A stretch of 64,000 bases of DNA, taken from assembly GCF_001645105.1 (NCBI RefSeq), contig NZ_LKEG01000052.1, forward strand, positions 530,951 to 594,950, written 5' to 3'. The notes under the pieces were generated by a model. The model searched no databases. It was not told where the DNA came from and was given only the letters and a program-made list of their open reading frames with translations. Positions 14,981 through 22,463 of this stretch are shown here, one piece after another (positions within the stretch are counted from its first letter, which is position 1; each line of letters begins with the position of its first letter). A program made the position numbers and the translations under genes. This DNA is from Pseudomonas marginalis. Lineage in GTDB: Bacteria > Pseudomonadota > Gammaproteobacteria > Pseudomonadales > Pseudomonadaceae.

Positions 14981-15486
14981 TGTTTACCAACCGAGTCAGA
15001 CAGGCCATTGCGGCCACCCTTCAAGGCCTGCCGTTGTCCGCGACGGTGGACTCCTTCACGCCGCCGAAGATCGAGTTCGAAATGGAAGCCATGACCGGCG
15101 GCCGTTTTATTGCCGAAGAAATGGCCAAGAGTGGCAAGCCTTTGACCGCCACCTTGATCCTGCAAGGTGCCGGCCCGGAAATCATGCTGGCCCTGGGCGT
15201 GCGCCTGGGCGATGACATCCTGCTCAACGTGCGTGAAGCCGGCCAGGACCAGGACGGCAAGACCTATTTCACCTACCACACCGTTGGCGGCAAGCTCAAA
15301 TCCTTGAGCGAGGCGGCGATGGTGATGAATACCAAGGCCACCACCACGCTGGAGCTGTCCTGCCGCACCTATAACCGCCTGGAAAACGGCATTCCGGTGA
15401 TCGACATCGACGTGCGCACCCAGAAGTTCGTGCTCAACGGCGTCGACATCCTCGGCGATGCCCGCCGCGCCGTGCTGATGCCGTAA
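14980..15486 (+). CDS. Tail tube protein (gpFII family)
   Basis: This 168-residue major tube protein starts MFTNRVRQAIAATLQGLPL, with FTPPKIEFEMEAMTGGRF (the family's phiexE-E-xxG-GRF core) and a beta-rich remainder ending KFVLNGVDILGDARRAVLMP. It overlaps the sheath stop by one base, so sheath and tube are made together. It forms the inner conduit that depolarises the target cell. Confidence 0.92.
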   Translation: MFTNRVRQAIAATLQGLPLSATVDSFTPPKIEFEMEAMTGGRFIAEEMAKSGKPLTATLILQGAGPEIMLALGVRLGDDILLNVREAGQDQDGKTYFTYHTVGGKLKSLSEAAMVMNTKATTTLELSCRTYNRLENGIPVIDIDVRTQKFVLNGVDILGDARRAVLMP

Positions 15487-15536
15487 TCCCCCGGGGCGGG
15501 TTCGCTCGCCCCCCTACTTCACCAAGGAGCTGCCCC

Positions 15537-16109
15537 ATGGCCTGGATGCCACCGCTGCACCGCCTGCTCTCGCCGATCAACGCCGACACCGGCGCGACGA
15601 TCGAACAGGTGCAACTCAAGCCGCTGTACTACGCCGCGCAAAAAGAAGCGCTGGCCCGGGCCGGTGATGACGAGGACGACCAGTTCTTCGAACTGGCGAA
15701 ACTCGCCACCGGCCTGTCGGAAAAAGAGCTCGACCAACTCAAGCGCCCGGACTACGTAACCATTGCCCAATACGTACACGAGATGTCGACACGTCCCGCG
15801 TCGTTTTTCCTGGGCACGCTGGCGGAATCGGGCCACGACCAGCCCGTCCACTTGCTGCTGCCCCTCGATGCTGCCGGCCGTACCTTTACCGAGTTGTCCT
15901 TGGAAATGCCCGCCCTGCGCGCGACCAAGGTGATGAAGAAACTCGCCACCAACAAAGAGCGCGCCGAGTTCATCACCGCTCACTGCAGTGGCTTGATGAT
16001 CCCTGATCTTGCCGGCTTGACCGTACCCGACTGGACCGAACTGCAGGCGCGCATCGACGATTTTTTAAATCAACCGGCGGCCTTCTTTCGCAACGCGACA
16101 TCGAAGTGA
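15537..16109 (+). CDS. Tail assembly chaperone, short form (gp41/gpE-like)
   Basis: This 190-residue product lies between the tube and tape-measure genes, the position of the tail assembly chaperone (P2 gpE, Mu gp41, lambda gpG). It is soluble, with YYAAQKEALARAGDDEDDQFFELAKLA and FITAHCSGLMIPDLAGL. Near its end the sequence T-TTT-TTA in the zero frame precedes AAT, a classical -1 slippery heptamer (16061-16067). A minority of ribosomes should shift and make the longer form. Confidence 0.82.
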   Translation: MAWMPPLHRLLSPINADTGATIEQVQLKPLYYAAQKEALARAGDDEDDQFFELAKLATGLSEKELDQLKRPDYVTIAQYVHEMSTRPASFFLGTLAESGHDQPVHLLLPLDAAGRTFTELSLEMPALRATKVMKKLATNKERAEFITAHCSGLMIPDLAGLTVPDWTELQARIDDFLNQPAAFFRNATSK

Positions 16110-16231
16110 TCCTCGATGTGGTGCCGCTGGTTTACTCGGTAACTGAAGCGGAGATCCTCGACTGGGATGCCGCCAAAGCATTGCGCCGCTACGACATCGC
16201 GATCACTCGCCTTGGGGTTAAACAGGAGTAG
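15537..16231 (+). CDS. Tail assembly chaperone, predicted -1 frameshift fusion
   Basis: Join of 15537-16067 and 16067-16231. After the slip the -1 frame stays open for 54 codons: KSTGGLLSQRDIEVILD, then a YSVTEAEILDWDAAKALRRY segment, and a stop at 16229-16231, giving about 231 residues. The extension has no good start of its own (only GTG codons without a ribosome site). It carries the AEIxxWxxxdaL-type motif of gpE'-like extensions. Frameshift fusion at this position is conserved across tailed phages. Both forms usually bind the tape measure during tail assembly. The ratio cannot be predicted from sequence. Confidence 0.75.
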
Positions 16232-16237
16232 AGCGGG

Positions 16238-17389
16238 ATGCAGGAAACTAAATATGGGATCAAGCTCGCCCAGGAGGACTTCCGCTGGATGATCGGCGAG
16301 GCCGATCTCGGCAATGTGCTCGCACCGTTTTCCACCCGTGCTGCGGCACCTGTAAGCCTGGAGGCTGCCTCGCAGCCACAGTTGGAGCTGCGCTCTACGC
16401 TGGTCACGCTCAGTGTGGATATCAACGCCTTGACCCAAGAGCAAGTACGACTGCGCGAGACGTTGGAGACGCTTAACAGTACGTTGTTCATCAACAGCGA
16501 TTCCCTGGCGCCCAGGGCGGCTGATGTCGCCGCGAGTGCGTTGAAAGATGAACCCAAGGCGCCCGCTGAGGGGGCTGTGATGGGCATGGTCAAGGCCGTT
16601 GGCGGCGAATTGTGGGATGCGCTGAAAGGCAAGCTCGCAGAAAAGGCCATTGATGGGCTCCTGGACCCGATCAGCAAGAAGGTCAAAGGTCGCAAAAAAA
16701 TCGGTGGGGGTGGTTCAGGCTTACTTAACCTGTTCGGGCAAGCCCGCCAGGCCCTGGGTGGCTCGCCACCAGGCATTCAGTGGGGTGTTACCTCGCAAGG
16801 CTTTCAGTCCTTTGCCGGGGCAAGCGTCGCAGCGCCAAGGCTCAGCCTGCCAAATGGCCCCTCCGGTGCCTTGACCGATACCGTTGCCACGCTCGGAACC
16901 GTCGGCATCCGGCGGCTCGCCCCCTTGAGAACCGCCGAAGCCGCCCTGGACGTGATCCAGGGCGTGCGCCACGGCGATGCCAACGCCATCGGTTCCGGCC
17001 TGAGTACCGCCGGTGGAGCCTGGGCCGGCGCCTCTGCCGGCGCAGCCATCGGCACTCTGGTTTTACCCGGCGTAGGCACTGCCGTCGGCGGCGCGATCGG
17101 TGGTCTGCTGGGCAGTGAGGCGGGCGCCTGGCTGGGGAACAAACTGTTCGGTTCGAGTGATCGCTTGCCGTCACCGAACGCGGTCAGCAAAGAACTCAAC
17201 CATGCACGCCCGGACAACGTTCAAGTCTCGATCGCCCCCAGTATCCAGATCACCGGGGTCAATCCTGCCGACGCCCAGCAGGTGGTCAACCAGGTTATCC
17301 AGGCCCTGCAATTCCAATGTGTGCCGATGCTCACCGATGCGTTGGGGATCCGGCGCAACGCGGCTTTGGCCGATCCAGGAGGTGATTGA
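16238..17389 (+). CDS. Tail tape measure protein (short)
   Basis: This 383-residue protein has an N-terminal region with LVTLSVDINALTQEQVRLRETLETL (coiled-coil-like), a Gly-rich linker, and a C-terminal hydrophobic part (GAWAGASAGAAIGTLVLPG, GTAVGGAIGGLLGSEAGAW) as found in tape measures. Its place between the tail chaperone and gpU fits. It is short for a contractile tail; the usual rule of about 0.15 nm per residue would give a tail of less than 60 nm. It starts six bases past the frameshift product. Confidence 0.75.
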   Translation: MQETKYGIKLAQEDFRWMIGEADLGNVLAPFSTRAAAPVSLEAASQPQLELRSTLVTLSVDINALTQEQVRLRETLETLNSTLFINSDSLAPRAADVAASALKDEPKAPAEGAVMGMVKAVGGELWDALKGKLAEKAIDGLLDPISKKVKGRKKIGGGGSGLLNLFGQARQALGGSPPGIQWGVTSQGFQSFAGASVAAPRLSLPNGPSGALTDTVATLGTVGIRRLAPLRTAEAALDVIQGVRHGDANAIGSGLSTAGGAWAGASAGAAIGTLVLPGVGTAVGGAIGGLLGSEAGAWLGNKLFGSSDRLPSPNAVSKELNHARPDNVQVSIAPSIQITGVNPADAQQVVNQVIQALQFQCVPMLTDALGIRRNAALADPGGD

Positions 17390-17772
17390 TGCGACAGCAA
17401 ATGGTACTGGGCGCCTTTATTTTTGGCCTCTCCCGAGGGTTTGCCTATTCCACGTTGGCCCGTAGCAGCGATGGCGGCTGGAGCGACCTGGCGATAATCG
17501 CCAGCAAGCCGCAGTCGCGGCAGAGCGGCCAGAAGCTGGAAAAACTTACGTTCAGTGGCACGGCCATGTACGGCATCGGTATGCAGCGACTGGATGAATT
17601 GCGCGCGCTGCAAAATCAGCGCACGCCGTTGCCGCTGGTGGATGGGATCGGCCGTAACTGGGGCTTGTGGCGGATCAACTCGGTGATGGAAACCCAGAAC
17701 AATGTGATCGATGACGGCACAGCCATGGTCATGACCTGGAGCCTTGAGCTGGAGGAATTCGTCAATGCGTAG
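17389..17772 (+). CDS. Tail protein GpU
   Basis: This 127-residue protein starts at the ATG overlapping the tape-measure stop (TGATG) with AGGAGGTG upstream. It has MVLGAFIFGLSRGFAYSTLARSS, then KLTFSGTAMYGIG and RNWGLWRINSVMETQNNV, characteristic of P2 gpU. It probably acts in tail completion at the tube end. The next gene overlaps it by 8 bases. Confidence 0.87.
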   Translation: MRQQMVLGAFIFGLSRGFAYSTLARSSDGGWSDLAIIASKPQSRQSGQKLEKLTFSGTAMYGIGMQRLDELRALQNQRTPLPLVDGIGRNWGLWRINSVMETQNNVIDDGTAMVMTWSLELEEFVNA

Positions 17773-17977
17773 AGTGCGAAGTATCGCCGGTGATTCGGTC
17801 AACCTGCTGCTCTATCGCGAGCTTGGGCGTTGCGATGATGGCGCCGAAGAAACCTTGTGGCGCCTGAACCCGGCCCTTGCCGAGTACGGGCCGGTGCTTC
17901 CGGCCGGTGTGTGGGTGAGCGTGCCTGAAATGCAATCGCGGCCGATTGCGTTGCAGCCTGTTCTGGCATGGGATTGA
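17765..17977 (+). CDS. Tail protein X (LysM-like)
   Basis: This 70-residue protein starts MRRVRSIAGDSVNLLLYREL and contains ETLWRLNPALAEYGPVLPAGVWVSVPE, the LysM-like pattern of gpX (NPgLaxxGpxLPaGtxixlP). In P2-like tails it belongs to the baseplate hub region. Its start lies inside the gpU gene. Confidence 0.87.
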   Translation: MRRVRSIAGDSVNLLLYRELGRCDDGAEETLWRLNPALAEYGPVLPAGVWVSVPEMQSRPIALQPVLAWD

Positions 17978-17986
17978 GGAGGTTTT

Positions 17987-18997
17987 ATGGCACAGGGATT
18001 TACGCCGATCGTGGAGTTTTACGGCGCCAACGCGGCGTTGCTCAATCAACGTATCATGCGTTGGAGTCACACTGACGCGGCGGGCATAGAGTCTGACCGG
18101 CTGGAACTGACGCTCAATATCGAAGGCCTTGAAGGCCTGCCAAGCTTGAGCGGCAAGGTCGGCATGCGCGTGGGTTACTCGGAGTCGGGGCTGGTAGAGA
18201 AGGGCGAGTTCGTCATTACCCAGCGAACCCCCGTGCTGTTTCCCATGCGCCTGATGATCGTGGCGACGGCCGCGCCGTTCAGCGTGGGCGACCCTCACGG
18301 CTACCGTCAGCGTCGTTCCGCCAGTTACGGGCCTACCACTCTGGGGGCGCTATTTCGGCAATTGGTCGGCCGGCATGGTTTTTCACCGCGTGTGGCGCCG
18401 TCGCTGGAGGGCATTCCGATTGCCCACATCGACCAATCCAACGAAAGCGATATGGCGTTTATCACGCGTCTGGCCAGGCGCTATAGCGCGGTGACCAAAC
18501 CGTTCAACGAGCTGTATGTGCTGGCAGAGGCCGGGCAAGTCAAATCGCTGTCCCTTCAACAACTGCCGGAGGTGAAATTGTCCGTGACCCAGGACAACCG
18601 CCCCGGTGACTACGCCTTCATCACCGCCACGCTCAACGACAACGCGCGCTCCAAATACGGGGGCAGCCGTGTCACCTGGTGGGATGTTGCCGGGGGCAAG
18701 CAGCGCGTGGTTGAGATCGGGGTCGCGCCGTTCAAGACCGTGCGCCAGCGGTGTCAGAACGAAGAAGAAGCGCGTGCCGTCGCCGAAGGTGAGTTGCGCC
18801 GTGTGGGGCGGGAAGGGCTGGAGCTGTTGATCGATTGCCCCGGCAACCCGTTGTTGGCCGCCGAAGGGCTGTTGCGCCTGGACGACACCTGGCCGGCGTA
18901 CATGCAGGGGCAATGGTCGATAACCAAGGTCGTCAATGTGGGCGACCCGGTGACGGGGTATCGCAGTTCGATCACGGCCGGTGGTTTGTCCACCTAG
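17987..18997 (+). CDS. Baseplate hub protein, late control gene D family
   Basis: This 336-residue gpD-like hub protein has FTPIVEFYGANAALLNQRIM at the start, LSGKVGMRVGYSESGLVEKGEFVIT and the SNESDMAFITRLARRYSAV motif (NesDxxFlxRLA), then a C-terminal part with GYRSSITAGG. In P2 the name comes from regulation, but the product is structural: it forms the hub around which the spike and tube are built. A GAGGAGG ribosome site precedes it. Confidence 0.9.
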   Translation: MAQGFTPIVEFYGANAALLNQRIMRWSHTDAAGIESDRLELTLNIEGLEGLPSLSGKVGMRVGYSESGLVEKGEFVITQRTPVLFPMRLMIVATAAPFSVGDPHGYRQRRSASYGPTTLGALFRQLVGRHGFSPRVAPSLEGIPIAHIDQSNESDMAFITRLARRYSAVTKPFNELYVLAEAGQVKSLSLQQLPEVKLSVTQDNRPGDYAFITATLNDNARSKYGGSRVTWWDVAGGKQRVVEIGVAPFKTVRQRCQNEEEARAVAEGELRRVGREGLELLIDCPGNPLLAAEGLLRLDDTWPAYMQGQWSITKVVNVGDPVTGYRSSITAGGLST

Positions 18998-19009
18998 CGG
19001 GGGTTCAAG

Positions 19010-19576
19010 GTGAGTGTGGTGGTGATAACTCAGCCTCAATTGATTCAAATCATGCCAGGAGCCCGCCGTGTAGCGGGCCTTTTTTTACCCGCGTTGAATG
19101 CGGCTTTCATGCGTTACGAAATCAACAGCGTGCAGCGTGCCGCTGCTTTTCTCGCGCAGATCGGCCACGAGTCCGGCGAATTGCACTACGTGCGCGAACT
19201 CGGCAGTGACGCCTATTTGAGCAAGTACGATACCGGTGCATTGGCTGCGCGCTTGGGCAACACGCCCGAGCCGGATGGCGATGGCCAAAAGTACCGAGGC
19301 CGGGGGCTGATCCAGATCACCGGTCGGCGCAATTACCTGGCTTGCAGCCAGGCGCTGTTCGGTGATGAACGATTATTGCGTGAGCCGGTGTTGCTGGAGC
19401 AACCCCAATGGGCCGCCGAGTCCGCCGCCTGGTTCTGGCAGAGCAATGGCCTGAACGAGCTGGCGGATAAGGATCAGTTCACCACCATCACGCGGCGCAT
19501 CAACGGTGGGCTCAATGGTCTGGAAGACCGTTTGCGCTTGTGGGCGCGGGCGAAGGCGGTGTTATGCGCTTCTTAG
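19010..19576 (+). CDS. Tailocin endolysin, GH19 chitinase family
   Basis: This 188-residue enzyme has H53-E54-SGEL as the catalytic glutamate motif, then KYRGRGLIQITGRRNY and ESAAWFWQSNGLN, the hallmarks of GH19 endolysins that cut peptidoglycan glycan strands. It lacks a signal peptide, so the holin must let it out. The GTG start has a poor ribosome site. A terminator-shaped hairpin lies in its first 26 codons (19061-19086). Its C-terminus resembles the stub at 367-447, and its 3' end overlaps the Rz gene. Confidence 0.9.
   Translation: MSVVVITQPQLIQIMPGARRVAGLFLPALNAAFMRYEINSVQRAAAFLAQIGHESGELHYVRELGSDAYLSKYDTGALAARLGNTPEPDGDGQKYRGRGLIQITGRRNYLACSQALFGDERLLREPVLLEQPQWAAESAAWFWQSNGLNELADKDQFTTITRRINGGLNGLEDRLRLWARAKAVLCAS
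19061..19086 (+). terminator. Terminator-shaped hairpin inside the endolysin coding region
   Basis: GCCCGC-CGTGTA-GCGGGC followed by C and seven T. It encodes ARRVAGLF of the endolysin, yet it has every feature of an intrinsic terminator and lies ~65 bases after the last structural gene. It could reduce lysis-gene expression relative to the tail genes. Confidence 0.6.
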
Positions 19577-20064
19577 GCGTATGCCGCCTGATCGGCGCGT
19601 GCTTGCTGGTGGCGCTGACCTGGCAGGTGCAGGCCTGGCGCCATGCTGCGCAGCTTGAACATGTGTTAATGACGCAGGCGCAGGCGTTATCTGCGCAAAG
19701 CCAGGCAGCCTTGCATCAACAGCAGGCTGAACACGCCAAACGGCTGGCCCTCGAGCAACAGCTCAACGCCAGTGACCAACACCATGCGCGGGAGTTAAGC
19801 GATGCCCAACGTCACCAGGCTGCTCTGCGCGACCGCCTGGCCACTGCTGATGTGCGGTTGTCAGTCCTTCTCGACGCCACCGAGTCCACCAGTGGCTGCA
19901 CAATGCCAGCCTCCGCCCCCGCCGGCAGCGTGGTTCATGCAGCCACGCGAGCCCGACTTGACCCGGCGCATGCTCAGCGAATTATCGGCATCACCGACGA
20001 CGGAGACAACGCCCTGATTGCCTTGCGCGCCTGTCAGGCCTATGTGCGTGCGGTCGCCCGTTAA
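19564..20064 (+). CDS. Rz-like i-spanin of the tailocin
   Basis: This 166-residue protein has an N-terminal membrane anchor (VCRLIGACLLVALTWQVQAW) and a long polar, Gln-rich coiled-coil region (SQAALHQQQAEHAKRLALEQ). It overlaps the endolysin by 13 bases. The C-terminal half is close to that of the orphan Rz at 845-1372 (ALRDRLATADVRLSVLLDAT in both), showing common origin. It completes the lysis set with the holin, endolysin and nested Rz1. Confidence 0.85.
   Translation: MRFLGVCRLIGACLLVALTWQVQAWRHAAQLEHVLMTQAQALSAQSQAALHQQQAEHAKRLALEQQLNASDQHHARELSDAQRHQAALRDRLATADVRLSVLLDATESTSGCTMPASAPAGSVVHAATRARLDPAHAQRIIGITDDGDNALIALRACQAYVRAVAR
19802..20017 (+). CDS. Rz1-like o-spanin lipoprotein nested in Rz
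   Basis: This 71-residue lipoprotein lies in another frame inside Rz. It starts MPNVTRLL, has the lipobox-like LLMCGC and a proline-rich run (QCQPPPPPAAW). It is almost the same as the nested gene at 1110-1325. It should be anchored in the outer membrane and bind Rz across the periplasm. Confidence 0.8.
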   Translation: MPNVTRLLCATAWPLLMCGCQSFSTPPSPPVAAQCQPPPPPAAWFMQPREPDLTRRMLSELSASPTTETTP

Positions 20065-20145
20065 TCTCTTGTTCCAGTCTGTCGCTTGCATGAGCGATTT
20101 GCTCCTGTAGGGTAGGCAAATCCCCGCCCACTTCTGGAGACGACC

Positions 20146-20646
20146 GTGAAGGAAATCACTCAATTGGCTGCTGAACTGGGTCGCCGCTTGCAGGTGCTCA
20201 ATGCGCATGTCACCACGGCCGAGTCCTGCACCGGCGGCGGTATCGCGGAAGCCATCACGCGGGTCCCGGGAAGCTCGGCCTGGTTCGAGGCGGGTTACGT
20301 CACGTATTCCAACCGCCAGAAGACCCGGCAGTTGAATGTGCCGGAAACGTTGTTTCCAAAAGTCGGCGCGGTCAGCCAGGAAGTGGTGGAGGCGATGGTC
20401 CGTGGCGCACAGGAAAAAAGCCTCGCGCGATTTGCCGTGGCGGTCAGCGGCGTGGCGGGGCCGGACGGTGGTTCGCCGGACAAACCGGTGGGTACTGTAT
20501 GGCTGGCCTTTGGCGTTGGTGACGAGCTGACGGCCGAGCTGCAGCACTTCCCCGGCAACCGCGACGAGGTCCGCCGACAAACGGTAAAGGCCGCGTTAGA
20601 GGGCTTGTTGCGACGAGCTGCAGCAGAAATAGAAAATCAGGGGTAG
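20146..20646 (+). CDS. pncC: CinA C-terminal domain, nicotinamide-nucleotide amidohydrolase
   Basis: This 166-residue single-domain CinA/PncC protein has TTAESCTGGGIAEAITRVPGSS, YVTYSNRQKTRQL and AVSGVAGPDGGSPDKPVGTVW, the conserved family blocks. It deamidates NMN to nicotinate mononucleotide in pyridine-nucleotide recycling. It lacks the N-terminal molybdopterin-binding-like domain of long CinA proteins, as is usual in Pseudomonas. The GTG start follows CTGGAG. It marks the right boundary of the tailocin and lies upstream of recA. Confidence 0.93.
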   Translation: MKEITQLAAELGRRLQVLNAHVTTAESCTGGGIAEAITRVPGSSAWFEAGYVTYSNRQKTRQLNVPETLFPKVGAVSQEVVEAMVRGAQEKSLARFAVAVSGVAGPDGGSPDKPVGTVWLAFGVGDELTAELQHFPGNRDEVRRQTVKAALEGLLRRAAAEIENQG

Positions 20647-20660
20647 GCGATCTCCGATCT

Positions 20661-20689
20661 TTGTGGAACAATACTGTCTACTTATACAG
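20661..20689 (+). promoter_or_regulatory. recA promoter with LexA box
   Basis: CTGTCTACTTATACAG at 20674-20689 fits CTGT-N8-ACAG. It overlaps a TATACA -10 (20683-20688) with TTGTGG as the likely -35 (20661-20666), so LexA binding blocks transcription. It ends 41 bases before the recA ATG. Confidence 0.88.
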
Positions 20690-20730
20690 GTATTGGCCGC
20701 CCCGGCCTTATTGATTACGTGAGGACTTTA

Positions 20731-21789
20731 ATGGACGACAACAAGAAGAAAGCCTTGGCTGCGGCCCTGGGTCAGATCGAACGTCAATTCGGCAAGGGTG
20801 CCGTAATGCGTATGGGCGATCACGACCGTCAGGCGATCCCGGCTATTTCCACTGGCTCTCTGGGTCTGGACATCGCGCTCGGCATTGGCGGCCTGCCAAA
20901 AGGCCGTATCGTTGAAATCTACGGTCCTGAATCTTCCGGTAAAACCACCTTGACCCTGTCGGTGATTGCCCAGGCGCAGAAAATGGGCGCCACCTGTGCG
21001 TTCGTCGACGCCGAGCACGCCCTCGACCCTGAATACGCCGGCAAACTGGGCGTCAATGTTGACGACCTGCTGGTTTCCCAGCCGGACACCGGTGAGCAAG
21101 CCCTGGAAATCACCGACATGCTGGTGCGCTCCAACGCCATCGACGTGATCGTGGTCGACTCCGTGGCAGCCCTGGTACCCAAGGCTGAAATCGAAGGCGA
21201 AATGGGTGACATGCACGTGGGCCTACAAGCCCGTCTGATGTCCCAGGCGCTGCGTAAAATCACCGGTAACATCAAGAACGCCAACTGCCTGGTGATCTTC
21301 ATCAACCAGATCCGTATGAAGATCGGCGTGATGTTCGGTAGCCCGGAAACCACCACCGGTGGTAACGCGCTGAAGTTCTACGCTTCGGTCCGTCTGGATA
21401 TCCGCCGTACCGGCGCGGTGAAAGAAGGTGACGAGGTGGTGGGTAGCGAAACCCGCGTTAAAGTCGTGAAGAACAAAGTGGCACCGCCTTTCCGTCAGGC
21501 TGAGTTCCAGATTCTCTACGGCAAGGGTATCTACCTGAACGGCGAGATGATCGACCTGGGCGTGCTGCACGGTTTCGTCGAGAAATCCGGTGCCTGGTAT
21601 GCCTACAACGGCAGCAAGATCGGCCAAGGCAAGGCCAACTCGGCCAAGTTCCTGGCGGACAACCCGGACATCGCTGCCACGCTTGAAAAGCAGATCCGCG
21701 ACAAGCTGCTGACTGCAGCACCAGACGTGAAAGCTGCCGCCAACCGTGAACCGGTTGCAGAAGTTGAAGAAGCTGACACTGACATCTGA
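20731..21789 (+). CDS. recA: Recombinase A
   Basis: This 352-residue RecA has the Walker A motif GPESSGKTT at residues 65-73, the AHALDPEYA region, INQIRMKIGVMFGSPETTTG (the L2 loop) and an acidic C-terminal tail. It catalyses homologous strand exchange and, as an ATP-DNA filament, stimulates self-cleavage of LexA and of S24 repressors such as PrtR upstream. The ATG at 20731 follows GAGGA; a start four codons earlier is not supported. recX follows within 10 bases, so the two are probably co-transcribed. Confidence 0.98.
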   Translation: MDDNKKKALAAALGQIERQFGKGAVMRMGDHDRQAIPAISTGSLGLDIALGIGGLPKGRIVEIYGPESSGKTTLTLSVIAQAQKMGATCAFVDAEHALDPEYAGKLGVNVDDLLVSQPDTGEQALEITDMLVRSNAIDVIVVDSVAALVPKAEIEGEMGDMHVGLQARLMSQALRKITGNIKNANCLVIFINQIRMKIGVMFGSPETTTGGNALKFYASVRLDIRRTGAVKEGDEVVGSETRVKVVKNKVAPPFRQAEFQILYGKGIYLNGEMIDLGVLHGFVEKSGAWYAYNGSKIGQGKANSAKFLADNPDIAATLEKQIRDKLLTAAPDVKAAANREPVAEVEEADTDI

Positions 21790-21797
21790 AGCAAACG

Positions 21798-22265
21798 ATG
21801 ACTGTTGTACTGGATACACTCGTCGCCGTTCGGCGCACCGCAATGGACCTGCTCGCTCGCCGCGAGCATGGTCGAGTCGAGCTGACGCGTAAATTGCGTC
21901 AGCGCGGCGCGGAGCCCGAGATGATCGAAACTGCCCTCGACCGCTTGACGGAAGAGGGGCTGCTTTCCGAGTCTCGTTACCTTGAAAGTTTTGTCTCCTA
22001 CCGAGCCCGCTCCGGCTACGGCCCAGCGCGCATCCGTGAAGAGCTGAGCCAACGTGGTCTGCAACGTGCGGACATCGACCTTGCCCTGCGTGAGTGCGGT
22101 ATCAGTTGGCAGGCGCAGCTGGAAGACACCTGGCGGCGCAAGTTCTCTGGCCATCTTCCGATTGATGCCAGGGAGCGTGCGAAGCAGGGGCGATTCCTGA
22201 GTTATCGCGGGTTTTCGATGGAGATGATCAGCCGCTTGTTGAGCGGTCGAGATATGGACGACTGA
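21798..22265 (+). CDS. recX: Regulatory protein RecX
   Basis: This 155-residue, all-helical protein has the three-repeat RecX pattern: AMDLLARREHGRVELTRKLR, then YLESFVSYRARSGYGPARIREEL and a C-terminal FLSYRGFSMEMISRLL. RecX caps RecA filaments and limits recombinase activity. It lies 8 bases behind recA. Confidence 0.95.
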   Translation: MTVVLDTLVAVRRTAMDLLARREHGRVELTRKLRQRGAEPEMIETALDRLTEEGLLSESRYLESFVSYRARSGYGPARIREELSQRGLQRADIDLALRECGISWQAQLEDTWRRKFSGHLPIDARERAKQGRFLSYRGFSMEMISRLLSGRDMDD

Positions 22266-22334
22266 GTATCTCGTTGTACAGGCTATTGTGGTGAGCGGGC
22301 GTACTGTGGCTAAGGCGCTGGCAAGGGCGCTTGT

Positions 22335-22376
22335 TGTGGCGAGGGAGCTTGCTCCCGCTGGGCTGCGAAGCAGCCC
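22335..22376. repeat. REP-like palindromic element
   Basis: GGCGAGGGAGCTTGCTCCC followed by GGGCTGCGAAGCAGCCC, two short palindromes back to back. This is the form of the interspersed REP elements of P. fluorescens-group genomes. It lies between recX and its terminator. Confidence 0.75.
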
Positions 22377-22417
22377 CATCACCATCACCCCCATCCCCCC
22401 ACTGAGACACCCCCCAA

Positions 22418-22452
22418 AAGACCCACTATGAAAATAGTGGGTCTTTTTTTTT
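22418..22452 (+). terminator. Intrinsic terminator of recA-recX
   Basis: A 12-bp perfect stem beginning AAGACCCACTAT with a GAAA tetraloop is followed by a long T run. It lies just before the convergent LOG gene and probably also serves it weakly from the other side. Confidence 0.95.
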
Positions 22453-22463
22453 GCCCTCAAAAA

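Noticed and set aside
16070..16231. Separate gene for the 54-codon segment after the tail chaperone
   Set aside because: Only GTG codons without a ribosome site; the correctly phased slippery heptamer explains it better as a frameshift extension.
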